A stretch of DNA of 64,000 nt from positions 2,497,984-2,561,983 of the forward strand of contig NZ_BMKQ01000001.1 in the NCBI RefSeq assembly GCF_014644415.1. The letters are read 5' to 3'. This DNA comes from Marmoricola endophyticus. Its GTDB lineage: Bacteria; Actinomycetota; Actinomycetes; Propionibacteriales; Nocardioidaceae. The position numbers were made by a program, and so were the translations under genes. The first letter of the stretch is position 1. Each line of letters begins with the position of its first letter. This document shows positions 39,383 through 48,083 of this stretch, in pieces. A model generated the notes under the pieces. The model did not search any database. It saw only the letters and a program-made list of their open reading frames with translations, and had not been told where the DNA came from.

Positions 39383-40480
39383 ATGGACACCCACTCCGCT
39401 CCACCCTCTGGGGGCACCGCCCTCGTCGTCGGCGCCACCGGGATCTCCGGGGCTGCCCTGTGCCGACGGCTGGTCGCCGACGGCTGGCGGGTGCTCGGCC
39501 TGTCCCGGCGCAGCCCTAGCAGCGTGGAAGGAGTGGAGCCGGTCCTGGCCGACCTGACCGACGCCGAGGCGCTGGCCGACTCGCTGGCGTCGTACGCCCC
39601 GACGCACGTGTTCCTCTGCGCCTGGGCCCGGCAGGAGACCGAGGAGCAGAACATCGAGGTGAACGCGGGCATCGTCCGCGACGTCCTCGCCGCGGTCCGC
39701 CCGGCCGGCAGCGTCCGGCACGTGGCGCTGGTGACCGGGCTCAAGCACTACCTCGGCCCGTTCGAGGCGTACGGCAAGGGCGAGATGCCCGACACGCCGT
39801 TCCACGAGGACGAGGAGCGGCTGCCGTACCCGAACTTCTACTACGCCCAGGAGGACGAGGTGCTCGCCGCGTCGGAGCGCGACGGGTTCACCTGGAGCGT
39901 GCACCGGGCGCACACGATGGTCGGGCGCGCGGTGGGCAACGCGATGAACATGGCGCAGACGCTGGCGGCGTACGCCGCGATCTGCCGTGAGACCGGGCGG
40001 CCCTTCACCTTCCCGGGCTCGCAGACCCAGTGGGACGGCCTGACCGACGTCACCGACGCCGACCTCCTGGCCGACCAGCTGGCGTGGGCGGCGACCGAGC
40101 CGGCGGCTGCGGACACGGCGTTCAACACCGCCAACGGCGACGTGTTCCGGTGGCGCTGGCTGTGGCCGCGGCTCGCCGAGCGGCTCGGGGTGGAGTGGGA
40201 GGGGTACGCCGACGCGCCCCGGCCGCTGGAGGAGCAGATGGTCGACGCCGCCGAGGTGTGGTCGGTCATCGCGCGACGCGAGGGGCTCGTCGCCGACGAC
40301 GTGGATCGGGTCGCGTCCTGGTGGCACACCGACGCCGACCTCGGCCGGGAGATGGAGTGCCTGACCGACCAGACCCGCAGTCGTGAGCGCGGGTGGACGG
40401 GCTACCGCTCGACGCTGGCTTCGTTCCTGGACACCGTCGACGCGCTGGAGGCCGAGCGGGTCGTGCCGCAGGTGCGCTGA
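39383..40480 (+). CDS. SDR-family reductase of the progesterone 5-beta-reductase/iridoid synthase (PRISE) type
   Basis: 365 residues from the ATG of MDTHSAPPSGG. NADPH-binding motif GATGISGAALCRRL (about 15-28). The family's unusual catalytic pair is seen: Lys in TGLKHYLGPFEAYGKG and Tyr in PNFYYAQEDEVLAA. The classical YxxxK is replaced by YxxxD. An SDR of this class reduces enones (1,4-addition of hydride). No operon partner is close; a 118-base gap follows before the next gene. Confidence 0.85.
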   Translation: MDTHSAPPSGGTALVVGATGISGAALCRRLVADGWRVLGLSRRSPSSVEGVEPVLADLTDAEALADSLASYAPTHVFLCAWARQETEEQNIEVNAGIVRDVLAAVRPAGSVRHVALVTGLKHYLGPFEAYGKGEMPDTPFHEDEERLPYPNFYYAQEDEVLAASERDGFTWSVHRAHTMVGRAVGNAMNMAQTLAAYAAICRETGRPFTFPGSQTQWDGLTDVTDADLLADQLAWAATEPAAADTAFNTANGDVFRWRWLWPRLAERLGVEWEGYADAPRPLEEQMVDAAEVWSVIARREGLVADDVDRVASWWHTDADLGREMECLTDQTRSRERGWTGYRSTLASFLDTVDALEAERVVPQVR

Positions 40481-40598
40481 GCGTCGCGAGTGGCCCGGAA
40501 GCGGCCACCGGCCGGGTGGCAGCTTCGCGTTCCGCGGGCGAGTCGCGGAACCGGTAGGTTCGGCCGCACCATCCCCACTTTTCCGGAGGCGCACCAGC

Positions 40599-40874
40599 AT
40601 GGACGTAGGCGGCATCTTCTCCGCGATCGTGGCGGGCATCGTGATCGGTGCGCTCGGCCGCCTGATCGTGCCCGGCAAGCAGGCGATCGGCTGGATCCTG
40701 ACGATCTTCCTCGGTCTCGTCGGGGCGTTCGTCGGCGGCTACCTCGCCCAGGGCGTGAACGTCGACGTGTGGTGGCAGGTGCTGATCTTCCAAGTCGTCG
40801 TGGCCGCCGTGCTGGTGCTGCTGGTCAGCTCGCTGCTACGCAGCAGCAGCCGGAACCGCGCGCTGAAGAAGTAG
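40599..40874 (+). CDS. GlsB/YeaQ/YmgE-type stress membrane protein
   Basis: 91 residues; CCGGAGG eight to ten bases before the ATG decides the start. Three hydrophobic helices: IFSAIVAGIVIGALGRLIVPG, AIGWILTIFLGLVGAFVGGYLAQ and VLIFQVVVAAVLVLLVSSLL. GALGRLIVPGKQ and GLVGAFVGGYLA are family hallmarks. It is a small inner-membrane protein linked to general or acid stress; the mechanism is unknown. It precedes an alpha/beta hydrolase by two bases. Confidence 0.88.
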   Translation: MDVGGIFSAIVAGIVIGALGRLIVPGKQAIGWILTIFLGLVGAFVGGYLAQGVNVDVWWQVLIFQVVVAAVLVLLVSSLLRSSSRNRALKK

Positions 40875-40876
40875 TC

Positions 40877-41593
40877 GTGGCGCTGCGCACCGAGCACTGG
40901 GGCCCGGCCGACGGCCCGCGCGCGCTCCTGGTCCACGGGATCACCTCCTCGGCGGCGACCATGGAGGAGCTGGCCACGGCGATGGCCGCCGCCGGGTGGT
41001 CGTGCACGGCCGTCGACCTGCCCGGGCACGGAACGTCCGGGCCGGCGACGTCGTACGCCTTCGCGGACGTGGCCGACGCGATCCACGACCAGCTCGGCGG
41101 CGGCTTCGACCTGTACGTCGGACACTCGCTCGGCGGTGCCGTGGGGACGGTCCTGCTGGCCCGCCACCCCGACACCGCCGCCCGTGCGGTGCTGCTCGAC
41201 CCCGCCCTCCTCGCGCCCCCGGAGCGGCTGCGGAGCATCGTCGACGGCGTGCTGCCGGCGAAGGAGGACGGCCCTGCCGAGGTGGCGGCCGCCAACCCGC
41301 GCTGGAGCCCGCGGACAGTCGAGCTGCGGGTCGAGGCGACGCAGGCCGTCGACCCGGACGCGGTCCGGGCCTTCGTCGAGGACAACGTCTGGGACGTCCG
41401 CGAGGACGCCGCACGGGTCACCGTGCCGGTGCGGGTGCTGGTCTCGACGAGCGACTCCGCGGTCGCCCCGCAGCTGCTCGACGAGCTGCCGGCGGCGAAC
41501 CCGCTGTGGAGCTTCGAGACCGTCGCGGACACCGGGCACTCGCTGCACCGGGACCGGCCCGAGGCGGTGCTGGAGCGCGTGCTGGCGCAGTAG
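40877..41593 (+). CDS. Alpha/beta fold hydrolase
   Basis: 238 residues from a GTG two bases after the preceding stop. It has the oxyanion motif LLVHGITSSAATM, the nucleophile elbow YVGHSLGGAVG (Ser near 87), the acid region VLVSTSDSAVAP and the His in DTGHSLHRDRP. No signal peptide, so it is cytoplasmic. Substrate unknown; an esterase or lactonase is likely. It is probably co-transcribed with the stress membrane protein. Confidence 0.87.
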   Translation: MALRTEHWGPADGPRALLVHGITSSAATMEELATAMAAAGWSCTAVDLPGHGTSGPATSYAFADVADAIHDQLGGGFDLYVGHSLGGAVGTVLLARHPDTAARAVLLDPALLAPPERLRSIVDGVLPAKEDGPAEVAAANPRWSPRTVELRVEATQAVDPDAVRAFVEDNVWDVREDAARVTVPVRVLVSTSDSAVAPQLLDELPAANPLWSFETVADTGHSLHRDRPEAVLERVLAQ

Positions 41594-41684
41594 GGCGCCC
41601 GTACGTCGATCCTCCGCCCATCCGACTGGCGGGCGACCGGTGACGGGCGTGAGGTCGGCTCGACCACCGCACGGTGGGGCCGGG

Positions 41685-42692
41685 TCACGAGTCCAGCAGC
41701 CCGGGCTCGAAGAGCTCCTCCACGGACCACTGCCGGGAGAGCCCCTGCTCGTGGTGGTAGCGCAGGTACGTCTCCAGCTCGCTCCGGTTCGCCGTGATCC
41801 CGTACGGCCACCAGTCCTCGCCGAGGAGCGCGAGGTCGCGGTCCATCAGGTCGTTGGCCCAGGGCAGCATCGTGGTGACCTGGTAGAGCAGCCGCATCCG
41901 CCGGTAGCGGTCGGCCGCCTGCTTCTTGGCGGCGCTGAACGCGTCGTACGCCGCCCGCGCCAGGCCGGGCAGCTCCTCGAGCAGGTCGCGGCGCACCGCG
42001 ACGGTGTGCATGATCGGGAACAGCCGGGTGCGCTCGTACCAGTCGCGCTCGACGGCGGGATAGTCCGGGAACAGGCGCCGCACCTCCGGACGTCCCTCGA
42101 GCGCGCTGGGCGGGACGTTCGCGGTGACCAGCGCGTCGATCTCACCGCTGAGGAGCATCTCGTCCAGCGAGCGGTCCTCGACGACGGTGAGGTCGACGTC
42201 GTCGGGCACGGGGTGGGTGGTGAAGCCGAAGGGCGAGGCCGGCCGGTCCAGCCCGGCGATCACCCACCGGCTGTCCTGGGGGCGGACGCCGTACTCGTCG
42301 GCGAGGATGCCCTTGGCCCACACGCCGGAGTCCTGGCCGAAGAGCCGGAACTCGCCGATGGTGCGACCCACCAGGTCCGCCGGCGACTCGATGCCGCTCG
42401 CGGCGTTGACGAAGAGGCTGGAGTGGCGGAAGACCCGGTTCGGGAAGATCGGCAGCGCGACGTACGGCGCCCCCGCCTCGATCGCTCTCAGCAGGAACGT
42501 CAGGCCCAGCTCGGAGACGTCCGTCTCGCCGTCGATGAACGCCTCGAAGACGTCGGGCAGCGTGGGGTACGTCCGCACCTCGGTGCCGCCGACCCCGTCG
42601 AGACCGTCGGTCTCCAGGCGCACGCTGCCGTCGAGCAGCGCGTGGGTGGTGTCGTAGTCGAAGGTGCCGATCCGCAGGGTCCGGTCGCTCAT
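41685..42692 (-). CDS. Periplasmic-binding-fold protein, 4,5-dihydroxyphthalate decarboxylase-like
   Basis: 335 residues from the ATG of MSDRTLRIGTFDYDTTHALLDG. No signal peptide, so it is cytoplasmic and probably an enzyme rather than a transport receptor. The fold is the NMT1/ABC-binding type: ESPADLVGRTIGEFRLFGQDSGVWAKGILADEYGV (about 107-141) and LLSGEIDALVTANVPP. Best resemblance is to Pht5/4,5-dihydroxyphthalate decarboxylase-type proteins. It is divergent from the LysR gene, its likely regulator. Function not proven. Confidence 0.7.
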   Translation of the reverse strand: MSDRTLRIGTFDYDTTHALLDGSVRLETDGLDGVGGTEVRTYPTLPDVFEAFIDGETDVSELGLTFLLRAIEAGAPYVALPIFPNRVFRHSSLFVNAASGIESPADLVGRTIGEFRLFGQDSGVWAKGILADEYGVRPQDSRWVIAGLDRPASPFGFTTHPVPDDVDLTVVEDRSLDEMLLSGEIDALVTANVPPSALEGRPEVRRLFPDYPAVERDWYERTRLFPIMHTVAVRRDLLEELPGLARAAYDAFSAAKKQAADRYRRMRLLYQVTTMLPWANDLMDRDLALLGEDWWPYGITANRSELETYLRYHHEQGLSRQWSVEELFEPGLLDS

Positions 42693-42783
42693 CGTGGTCT
42701 CCTCTCGGCCGGTCGTGCGCCGGCCCTCACCCACGACGCTGCGCCTCGCGACGGACACCGTCCACGTCCACCTCGGCAGGGCG

Positions 42784-42798
42784 ATACCGATCGGGTAT
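42784..42798. promoter_or_regulatory. LysR-box-like inverted repeat
   Basis: ATACC-GATCG-GGTAT in the spacer between the divergent LysR gene (start 42820) and the gene at 42692. It fits the T-N11-A pattern of LysR-type binding sites. Confidence 0.55.
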
Positions 42799-42819
42799 GC
42801 GCGGCGTACGGTCGGAGGG

Positions 42820-43689
42820 GTGGACCTCCGGTTGCTGGAGTACTTCGTCGCCGTCGCCGAGGAGCGCAGCATCGGTCGCGCCGCCGACCGGCTGGCGATG
42901 ACCCAGCCGCCGCTGAGCCGCGCGGTGCAGCGGCTCGAGCGCGAGCTGGGTGTACGTCTCCTCGAGCGGACGAACGCGGGCGTCACCGTGACGCCGGCGG
43001 GGGAGGTGCTGCTGCGCGAGGCGATCGCCGTGCTCGACCGGGTCGACCTGCTCCGCCGGCGCGTGGCGCACGACGACCCGCGGCGGATCGCCGTCGGCAC
43101 GCTGGCCGACGCCGCCGACCTGGTCGGTGCGCGACTGGTCGCGGCGTACCGCGAGCAGCGGCCGGACGTCACCGTCGAGGTGCACGAGGCGGACCTCTCC
43201 GACCCGACCGCAGGGCTGAGGTCGGGCCTGGTCGACGCCGCGATCACGCGGACGCCCTTCGACGACGACGGGCTGCAGCTGCGGGAGCTGGCGCGCCAGG
43301 AGGTCGGGCTGGTCGTCCGCGCGGAGGACCCGCTGGCCCGGGAGGAGGTGGTGCGTGTCGCGGACCTCGTCGACCGTCGCTGGGTACGCCTGCCCGAGGG
43401 CACCGACCAGCGGTGGCTGGACTACTGGACCGGCCCGGGCGGCGCGCCGCCCGACGTACCACCGGTCCGCACCATCTCCGAGTGCGTCCAGGGGGTGCTG
43501 TGGAACCAGATGACCGCCCTCGCCCCGCTCGACCAGGTGCTGCCCCCCGGGCTGGTGACCGTCCCGGTCACCGACCGCGAGCCGAACCTCATCGTGCTCG
43601 CGTGGCGCGCCGACGACCCGCACCCCCTGGTCCGGGCGCTCGTGGAGACCGCGGACCGGGTGCTCGGTCGCCCCGGTAGGACGGGCTGA
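42820..43689 (+). CDS. LysR family transcriptional regulator
   Basis: 289 residues from the GTG of VDLRLLEYFVAVAEERS; upstream frame is not conserved. The helix-turn-helix SIGRAADRLAMTQPPLSRAVQRLERELGVRLLERT (about 17-51) is typical. The effector domain follows with the RIAVGTLADAADLVGARLVAAYREQRPDVTVEVHEAD start. It is divergent from the decarboxylase-like gene at 42692 and probably controls it. Effector unknown; likely an aromatic acid. Confidence 0.93.
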   Translation: MDLRLLEYFVAVAEERSIGRAADRLAMTQPPLSRAVQRLERELGVRLLERTNAGVTVTPAGEVLLREAIAVLDRVDLLRRRVAHDDPRRIAVGTLADAADLVGARLVAAYREQRPDVTVEVHEADLSDPTAGLRSGLVDAAITRTPFDDDGLQLRELARQEVGLVVRAEDPLAREEVVRVADLVDRRWVRLPEGTDQRWLDYWTGPGGAPPDVPPVRTISECVQGVLWNQMTALAPLDQVLPPGLVTVPVTDREPNLIVLAWRADDPHPLVRALVETADRVLGRPGRTG

Positions 43690-43728
43690 TCCGAGAGCGT
43701 CCGGGCCCGAGACGGCTCGGTGTCGGCG

Positions 43729-44745
43729 TCAGTCCAGCAGCCGACGCAGCGCGGCGGGGACGTCGGAGGGTGCGGACACGGTCTCCAGCCGCGCGTCGAC
43801 CGCGCGGGCGAGCTCCCGGGCGGCCGCCGGGTCCGCGGCGGGGGCGAGGATCGCCAGCTCGTCGAGCAGGCCGGCGGCCGCGACCACGTCGTCGGGTGTC
43901 GTGGCCCGGCAGTCCGAGAGCAGGACGGTGCGCCGCCGGCGTGCGCTCGTGCGGCCGAGCTGGTCGGCGGCGGCGCGCAGGGCCGGGGCGAGGTGGGTGG
44001 TCCCGCGGCCGCGCAGGCCGAGGACGCGGTCCAGCACCTCCTCGCCGGTCCGTCCGTCACCCAGCGACCCCAGGGCGACGACGTCGTCGGCGAAGGTGAG
44101 CACCGCGCGCTGCTCGTGGGCCCGCAGCCAGAAGCCGGCCGTGGTCAGGCACGCGGTGGCGAGCGCCTCGCCGTCCATCGAGCCACTGCGGTCCAGCACC
44201 AGGCACCACGCGGTGCGCGAGGCGGACCAGCGGCGGCTCCACAGCTCGTCCGGCTCGAGGGCGTGACTCCCGGCGCGGGCCTGGGTCAGGTGGTCCATGC
44301 TGCGGTCGAGGTCCAGCTCGCCCTGGGGGTCGAGCCCGCGGACGCTGCGCATCCGGCCGGTGCCGCGGACGGTGGTCGGGGCGGTGCTGCGCGCCTCGCG
44401 CCACGCCAGCCGGTGGGCGAGCCGGCGCGCCTTCTCGCGCAGGCCCCGGTCGGTCGCGGTCGCCATCGCGGCGACCAGCTCCAGCGTCGTGTCCGGGTCG
44501 CGCCGGTGCGCCTCCTCGACGACGGACAGGTCCAGCTCGCCGACGTCGGGAGAGGCCTCGGCGAAGCCCGGACGCTGCTCGAGCGCGCGGCGCGGTGTCG
44601 TACGACGCGACTCCTGCGCGAGCCGCTCGTCGGCGGCGTCCCCCTCGAGGGCGGGCGCGTCCTGCGGCGTCAGGCCCGGCTGCTCGTCGGGCCGCCGGCT
44701 TTTCCCGGGTCGGTGTCGGGCGCGGGGGCGAACACCGACCACCAC
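43729..44745 (-). CDS. VWA domain protein (CoxE-like), partner of MoxR
   Basis: About 338 residues if started at the GTG at 44745, which overlaps the MoxR end by ~76 bases; the true start is uncertain, with GTG 44742 the next choice. The conserved part begins near the REARSTAPTTVRGTGRMRSV segment. The VWA MIDAS motif DRSGSMDG is near the middle, followed by FADDVVALGSLGDG, GRGTTHLAPALRAA and LLSDCRATTPDD. MoxR-VWA pairs act as AAA+ chaperones that insert metal cofactors or activate enzymes. The client may be the alcohol dehydrogenase upstream. Confidence 0.8.
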   Translation of the reverse strand: MVVGVRPRARHRPGKSRRPDEQPGLTPQDAPALEGDAADERLAQESRRTTPRRALEQRPGFAEASPDVGELDLSVVEEAHRRDPDTTLELVAAMATATDRGLREKARRLAHRLAWREARSTAPTTVRGTGRMRSVRGLDPQGELDLDRSMDHLTQARAGSHALEPDELWSRRWSASRTAWCLVLDRSGSMDGEALATACLTTAGFWLRAHEQRAVLTFADDVVALGSLGDGRTGEEVLDRVLGLRGRGTTHLAPALRAAADQLGRTSARRRRTVLLSDCRATTPDDVVAAAGLLDELAILAPAADPAAARELARAVDARLETVSAPSDVPAALRRLLD

Positions 44746-45605
44746 AGCTCGGTGACGACGTCCTCCGCGGTGCGCCCGGACCCCTCGCGCACGTCGATCC
44801 GCCCCGACAGGGCGAGCAGCGCGGCGTCCAGCCCGAGCGTCGGGTCGGTGGCGGGGAGCCCGCGCAGGGCGGCCAGCTCGCGTGCGACCAGGACGACGTC
44901 GATCGCGCCGCGCACCGACGACCCGACGCGGACGTCGCCGTGCTCGCGGGTGGCGCGCACGACGGCGACGACGTCGCCCACCCATGCGGCCGGCTCCGAG
45001 GTGGCGGTGCGCAGCAGCACGATCGCGGTCTCGTCCTCGGCGCCCTGGTAGCCGAGCACCAGCCGGCACATCCGGTCGCGGACGGCCTGGGAGATCCGGG
45101 CGGTGCCGACGGCGTCGTACGGGTTCATCGCGGCGACGAGCCGGAAGCCCGGCGCGGCGGCGATCGTGCCCAGCCGCGGCACGGTCAGCGTCCGCTCGCT
45201 CATCACGGTGACGAGCACGTTGAGGGTCTCCTCGGGGACCCGGTTCAGCTCCTCGACGTAGAGCAGCGACCCCTCGCGCAGCGCGCCGACCAGCGGACCG
45301 TCGACGAACACGGCCGGGTCGTAGCCGTCCTCGAGGAGCCGGGCCGGGTCGAAGTGCCCGACCAGGCGGGCCGGGGTCAGCTCGGCGTTCCCCTCGACGA
45401 GGACGAAGCCGACGCCGAGTCCCTCACCGACGGCGCGCAGCAGGGTCGACTTGCCGGTGCCGGGCGGGCCCTCGAGGAGGACGTGACGGTCGGCGGCCAG
45501 GGCGGCGAGCACCAGCTCGGACTCCCGGCGCCGACCCAGCACGTCGTCCCCGAGCCGCGCGAGCAGCGCTGCGGCGGACTCGGGGACGACGACGGGTGCG
45601 GCCAA
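44670..45605 (-). CDS. MoxR-family AAA+ ATPase
   Basis: 311 residues from a TTG two bases after the dehydrogenase stop; no better start exists upstream of the P-loop. Walker A is LEGPPGTGKSTLL (near 50-62), Walker B LLYVEELNRVP, sensor 1 VAAMNPYD, arginine finger in ISQAVRDRMCRLV. The C-terminal lid domain follows. It probably works with the downstream VWA protein to mature or activate a client enzyme. The TTG start and lack of Shine-Dalgarno suggest translational coupling to the dehydrogenase gene. Confidence 0.9.
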   Translation of the reverse strand: MAAPVVVPESAAALLARLGDDVLGRRRESELVLAALAADRHVLLEGPPGTGKSTLLRAVGEGLGVGFVLVEGNAELTPARLVGHFDPARLLEDGYDPAVFVDGPLVGALREGSLLYVEELNRVPEETLNVLVTVMSERTLTVPRLGTIAAAPGFRLVAAMNPYDAVGTARISQAVRDRMCRLVLGYQGAEDETAIVLLRTATSEPAAWVGDVVAVVRATREHGDVRVGSSVRGAIDVVLVARELAALRGLPATDPTLGLDAALLALSGRIDVREGSGRTAEDVVTELWWSVFAPAPDTDPGKAGGPTSSRA

Positions 45606-45607
45606 GA

Positions 45608-46732
45608 TCAGTCGTAGATGATGACGCCGCGGATGTTCTCCCCGTTGCGCATCGCCTCGTAGCCCTCGTTGACCTGGTCGAGGGTGTACGTCTGGGTGAT
45701 CAGCTCGTCCAGCTTGAGCTTGCCCTGGAGGTACATCTCGAACATCCGCGGGATGTCGGTGCGGATGTTGCACGAGCCGAAGAGCGAGCCGACGACCTGC
45801 TTCTCGGTCAGCGTCAGGTCGATCGCCGGGATGGAGATGCCCATCTCGGTCGAGGGGTGCAGGTTGGTGATCACCAGCCGTCCGCGCTGCCCGAGCAGGG
45901 CGTACGCCTTCCCGACGTCCTCCGAGGAGCCCAGGCCCATCGTCATGATGACCTTGTCGAAGCCGCGGCCCCAGTGCACCTCCTCGCCCTTCTCGGCCGC
46001 CTCCTCCATCGAGGAGTACGAGTGCGTCGCGCCCATCGAGGTCGCGGTCTCCCGCTTGAGCTCGACCGGGTCGATCGCCACGACGGCGCGGGCGCCGGCC
46101 ATCGCCGCCCCCTGGACCGCGTTCTGACCCAGCCCGCCGCAGCCGACGACGGCGACGTACTCGCCCGGGGACACGTCGGCGGTGTAGACCGCCGACCCCC
46201 AGCCGGTCAGGACGCCGCAGCCGAGCAGGCAGCCCTTGTCCAGCGGCCAGTCCTTGTCGACCTTCACCACCGAGGCCTGATTGACGACCGTGTGCTCGGC
46301 GAAGGTGCCGAGCAGGCACATCAGTCCGAGGTCCTCACCGTCCTTGCCGTGGTGGCGCGCGGTGCTGTCGGAGATCTGGAGGCCGGTGGGGTAGTGGGCG
46401 AGGGTCTCGCACTGGTTGGAGTGCCCGATGCTGCACATGTGGCAGTTGCCGCAGGCGGGGACGAAGCCGAAGACGACGTGGTCGCCCTCCTCGACGAAGG
46501 TCACGCCCTCGCCGACCTCCATCACGATCCCGGCGCCCTCGTGGCCGCCGATCACCGGAGCGCCGGGTACGACGCCGGCGAGGTCGCCGGTGTACACGTG
46601 CTCGTCGGAGTGGCACAACCCGGAGGCCACCATCTTCACCAGCACCTCGCCCTGCTTGGGCGGGTCGAGCTCGATCTCCTCGACGCTCCAGGGCTTCTCG
46701 ACTTCCCTGAGGATCGCTGCGCGTGTCTTCAT
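45608..46732 (-). CDS. NDMA-dependent alcohol dehydrogenase (zinc, class III type)
   Basis: 374 residues. Catalytic zinc ligands are in GLCHSDEHVYTG and GGHEGAGIVMEVG; structural zinc CGNCHMCSIGHSNQC (about 94-108). Nucleotide fold VVGCGGLGQNAVQGA. The overall reading matches the actinobacterial nicotinoprotein-like NDMA-dependent enzymes, which hold NAD tightly and use an artificial acceptor in vitro. It oxidises primary alcohols. It is followed within two bases by MoxR, and then a VWA gene. Confidence 0.92.
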   Translation of the reverse strand: MKTRAAILREVEKPWSVEEIELDPPKQGEVLVKMVASGLCHSDEHVYTGDLAGVVPGAPVIGGHEGAGIVMEVGEGVTFVEEGDHVVFGFVPACGNCHMCSIGHSNQCETLAHYPTGLQISDSTARHHGKDGEDLGLMCLLGTFAEHTVVNQASVVKVDKDWPLDKGCLLGCGVLTGWGSAVYTADVSPGEYVAVVGCGGLGQNAVQGAAMAGARAVVAIDPVELKRETATSMGATHSYSSMEEAAEKGEEVHWGRGFDKVIMTMGLGSSEDVGKAYALLGQRGRLVITNLHPSTEMGISIPAIDLTLTEKQVVGSLFGSCNIRTDIPRMFEMYLQGKLKLDELITQTYTLDQVNEGYEAMRNGENIRGVIIYD

Positions 46733-46823
46733 CAGGCCTCCGTTCGTGCGGGGTCTCCGCTGACCCCGTGGGGTGTGACGGAGACTACAGAGAGTGTGAC
46801 CTGCGCAACAGGGTTGTCGAACG

Positions 46824-47621
46824 TCAGTCGCGGCGGGGCGGTCTCGGCACGAAGAACGAGACCTCGCGGCGGTAGGCGTCGTACCCCTCGCGGCCCTTCA
46901 GCCGCTCCTCCGACGGCTTGGCCCCCGAGCCCCAGACGAGCAGGTAGGTCATCACCGCGGGGGAGAGGAAGGTCCAGACCCCCGGCGACGCTGCGGCGGC
47001 GACGAGGTACGCGCCGTTCCACACGCACGAGTCGCCGAAGTAGTTCGGGTGCCGAGACCAGTTCCACACCCCGTCGCGGCAGATCGCGGGTCGCTCGTCG
47101 GCGTCGCGCTCGTAGAACGCGCTCTTCTGCCGGTCCGCGACCGCCTCCAGCGTCAGCCCGCCGAGGATGCCCGACGTACCGAGCGCGACGAGGACCCGGC
47201 CTGCCGGTCCGACCGGGCCGCTGGCCGCGGCGACCTGCACCGGCAGCCCGATCGCCCACTGGGCGACACCCTGGCCGACGAAGATCTTGAGCACCTTCAC
47301 CGCCTCGGAGTCACCCTCGGTCAGCTCGGCGTACCGCTCGTCCTCCTCGTCGGTGCTCCGCACCCGGGAGAGCAGGTGGGAGCCGAGTCGCAGGCCCCAG
47401 GCGCCCAGGCCGGCGGCGAGGATCCCGCGCCGGGCCCGGTCACCGGTCCCGGCCAGCGCACTGCCGGCCGCCACGGCGGCGAGCCCCGGGCCCCAGGCGA
47501 CGTCGACCACCATCAGCCGGCCGTCCCGGCGCGAGGCGACGTACGCCGCCGCCTGGGTCGCGACCGCGATGCCGGCCGAGGTGAGGGTCGTGCGCGCGAA
47601 GCCCCTCGCGTCGAGTGCCAT
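46824..47621 (-). CDS. DUF1295 / steroid 5-alpha-reductase-like membrane protein
   Basis: 265 residues from the ATG of MALDARGFARTTLTSAGIAV. About six hydrophobic helices. The C-terminal family signature is WNWSRHPNYFGDSCVWNGAYLVAA (about 187-210) and RLKGREGYDAYRREVSFFVP near the end, shared by DUF1295 and isoprenylcysteine-methyltransferase relatives. It is an integral membrane enzyme, probably a reductase or methyltransferase of lipids. It is divergent from the SMR gene pair. Confidence 0.85.
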   Translation of the reverse strand: MALDARGFARTTLTSAGIAVATQAAAYVASRRDGRLMVVDVAWGPGLAAVAAGSALAGTGDRARRGILAAGLGAWGLRLGSHLLSRVRSTDEEDERYAELTEGDSEAVKVLKIFVGQGVAQWAIGLPVQVAAASGPVGPAGRVLVALGTSGILGGLTLEAVADRQKSAFYERDADERPAICRDGVWNWSRHPNYFGDSCVWNGAYLVAAAASPGVWTFLSPAVMTYLLVWGSGAKPSEERLKGREGYDAYRREVSFFVPRPPRRD

Positions 47622-47768
47622 CCGAGCCCTCCCTCTCGTCGGCGACCAGCCTCGTGCGCCGGCCGGTCGTCGCGTCACACCCGAAGGGCCGAGCCGCTCC
47701 CCGGTCGCGGTCGGCGCCCGGTGGACCCGACCGGGCCCCCGCGTGACGGCGGTCGGCACGATGGCCTC

Positions 47769-48083
47769 GTGGACCTCGCCCTTCTCCTGCCGACCGTGGC
47801 CTGCGGCGTGCTCGGCACGCTCGCCCTGCGAGCCTCGGACGGTCTGCGGCGCGGGCGGCCGACGCTTCTCGCCGCCGTCCTGTTCGTCGGTGCCACCGTC
47901 GGTCTGGGGCGGCTCACGCTCACCTCGCCCGTGGGTGCGGTCTACGCGGTCTGGGCGGGGCTGGCCGCCGTCACGCTGCTGGTGGTCGACCGGCTGGTGT
48001 TCCGCGAGCAGCTGCGGGCCGTGCACGTGGCGGGCGTGCTGGTCGTGCTCGCCGGCGTCGTCGTGATCGACCTGCAGCAGTGA
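47769..48083 (+). CDS. SMR family transporter subunit 1
   Basis: 104 residues from GTG, four hydrophobic helices. GAVYAVWAGLAAVTLLVVDRLVFREQL matches the SMR core YAIWSGVG...F and the end is GVLVVLAGVVVIDLQQ. At the position of the essential EmrE Glu14 the hand alignment gives Gly (ACGVLGTLALRASDG). Its stop overlaps the second SMR gene (GTGA), so the two probably form a hetero-oligomer. Substrate unknown. Confidence 0.85.
   Translation: MDLALLLPTVACGVLGTLALRASDGLRRGRPTLLAAVLFVGATVGLGRLTLTSPVGAVYAVWAGLAAVTLLVVDRLVFREQLRAVHVAGVLVVLAGVVVIDLQQ

Noticed and set aside
37082-40678. Open frame of 1,198 codons on the minus strand
   Set aside because: Antisense to the PQQ dehydrogenase and reductase genes; no family motifs.
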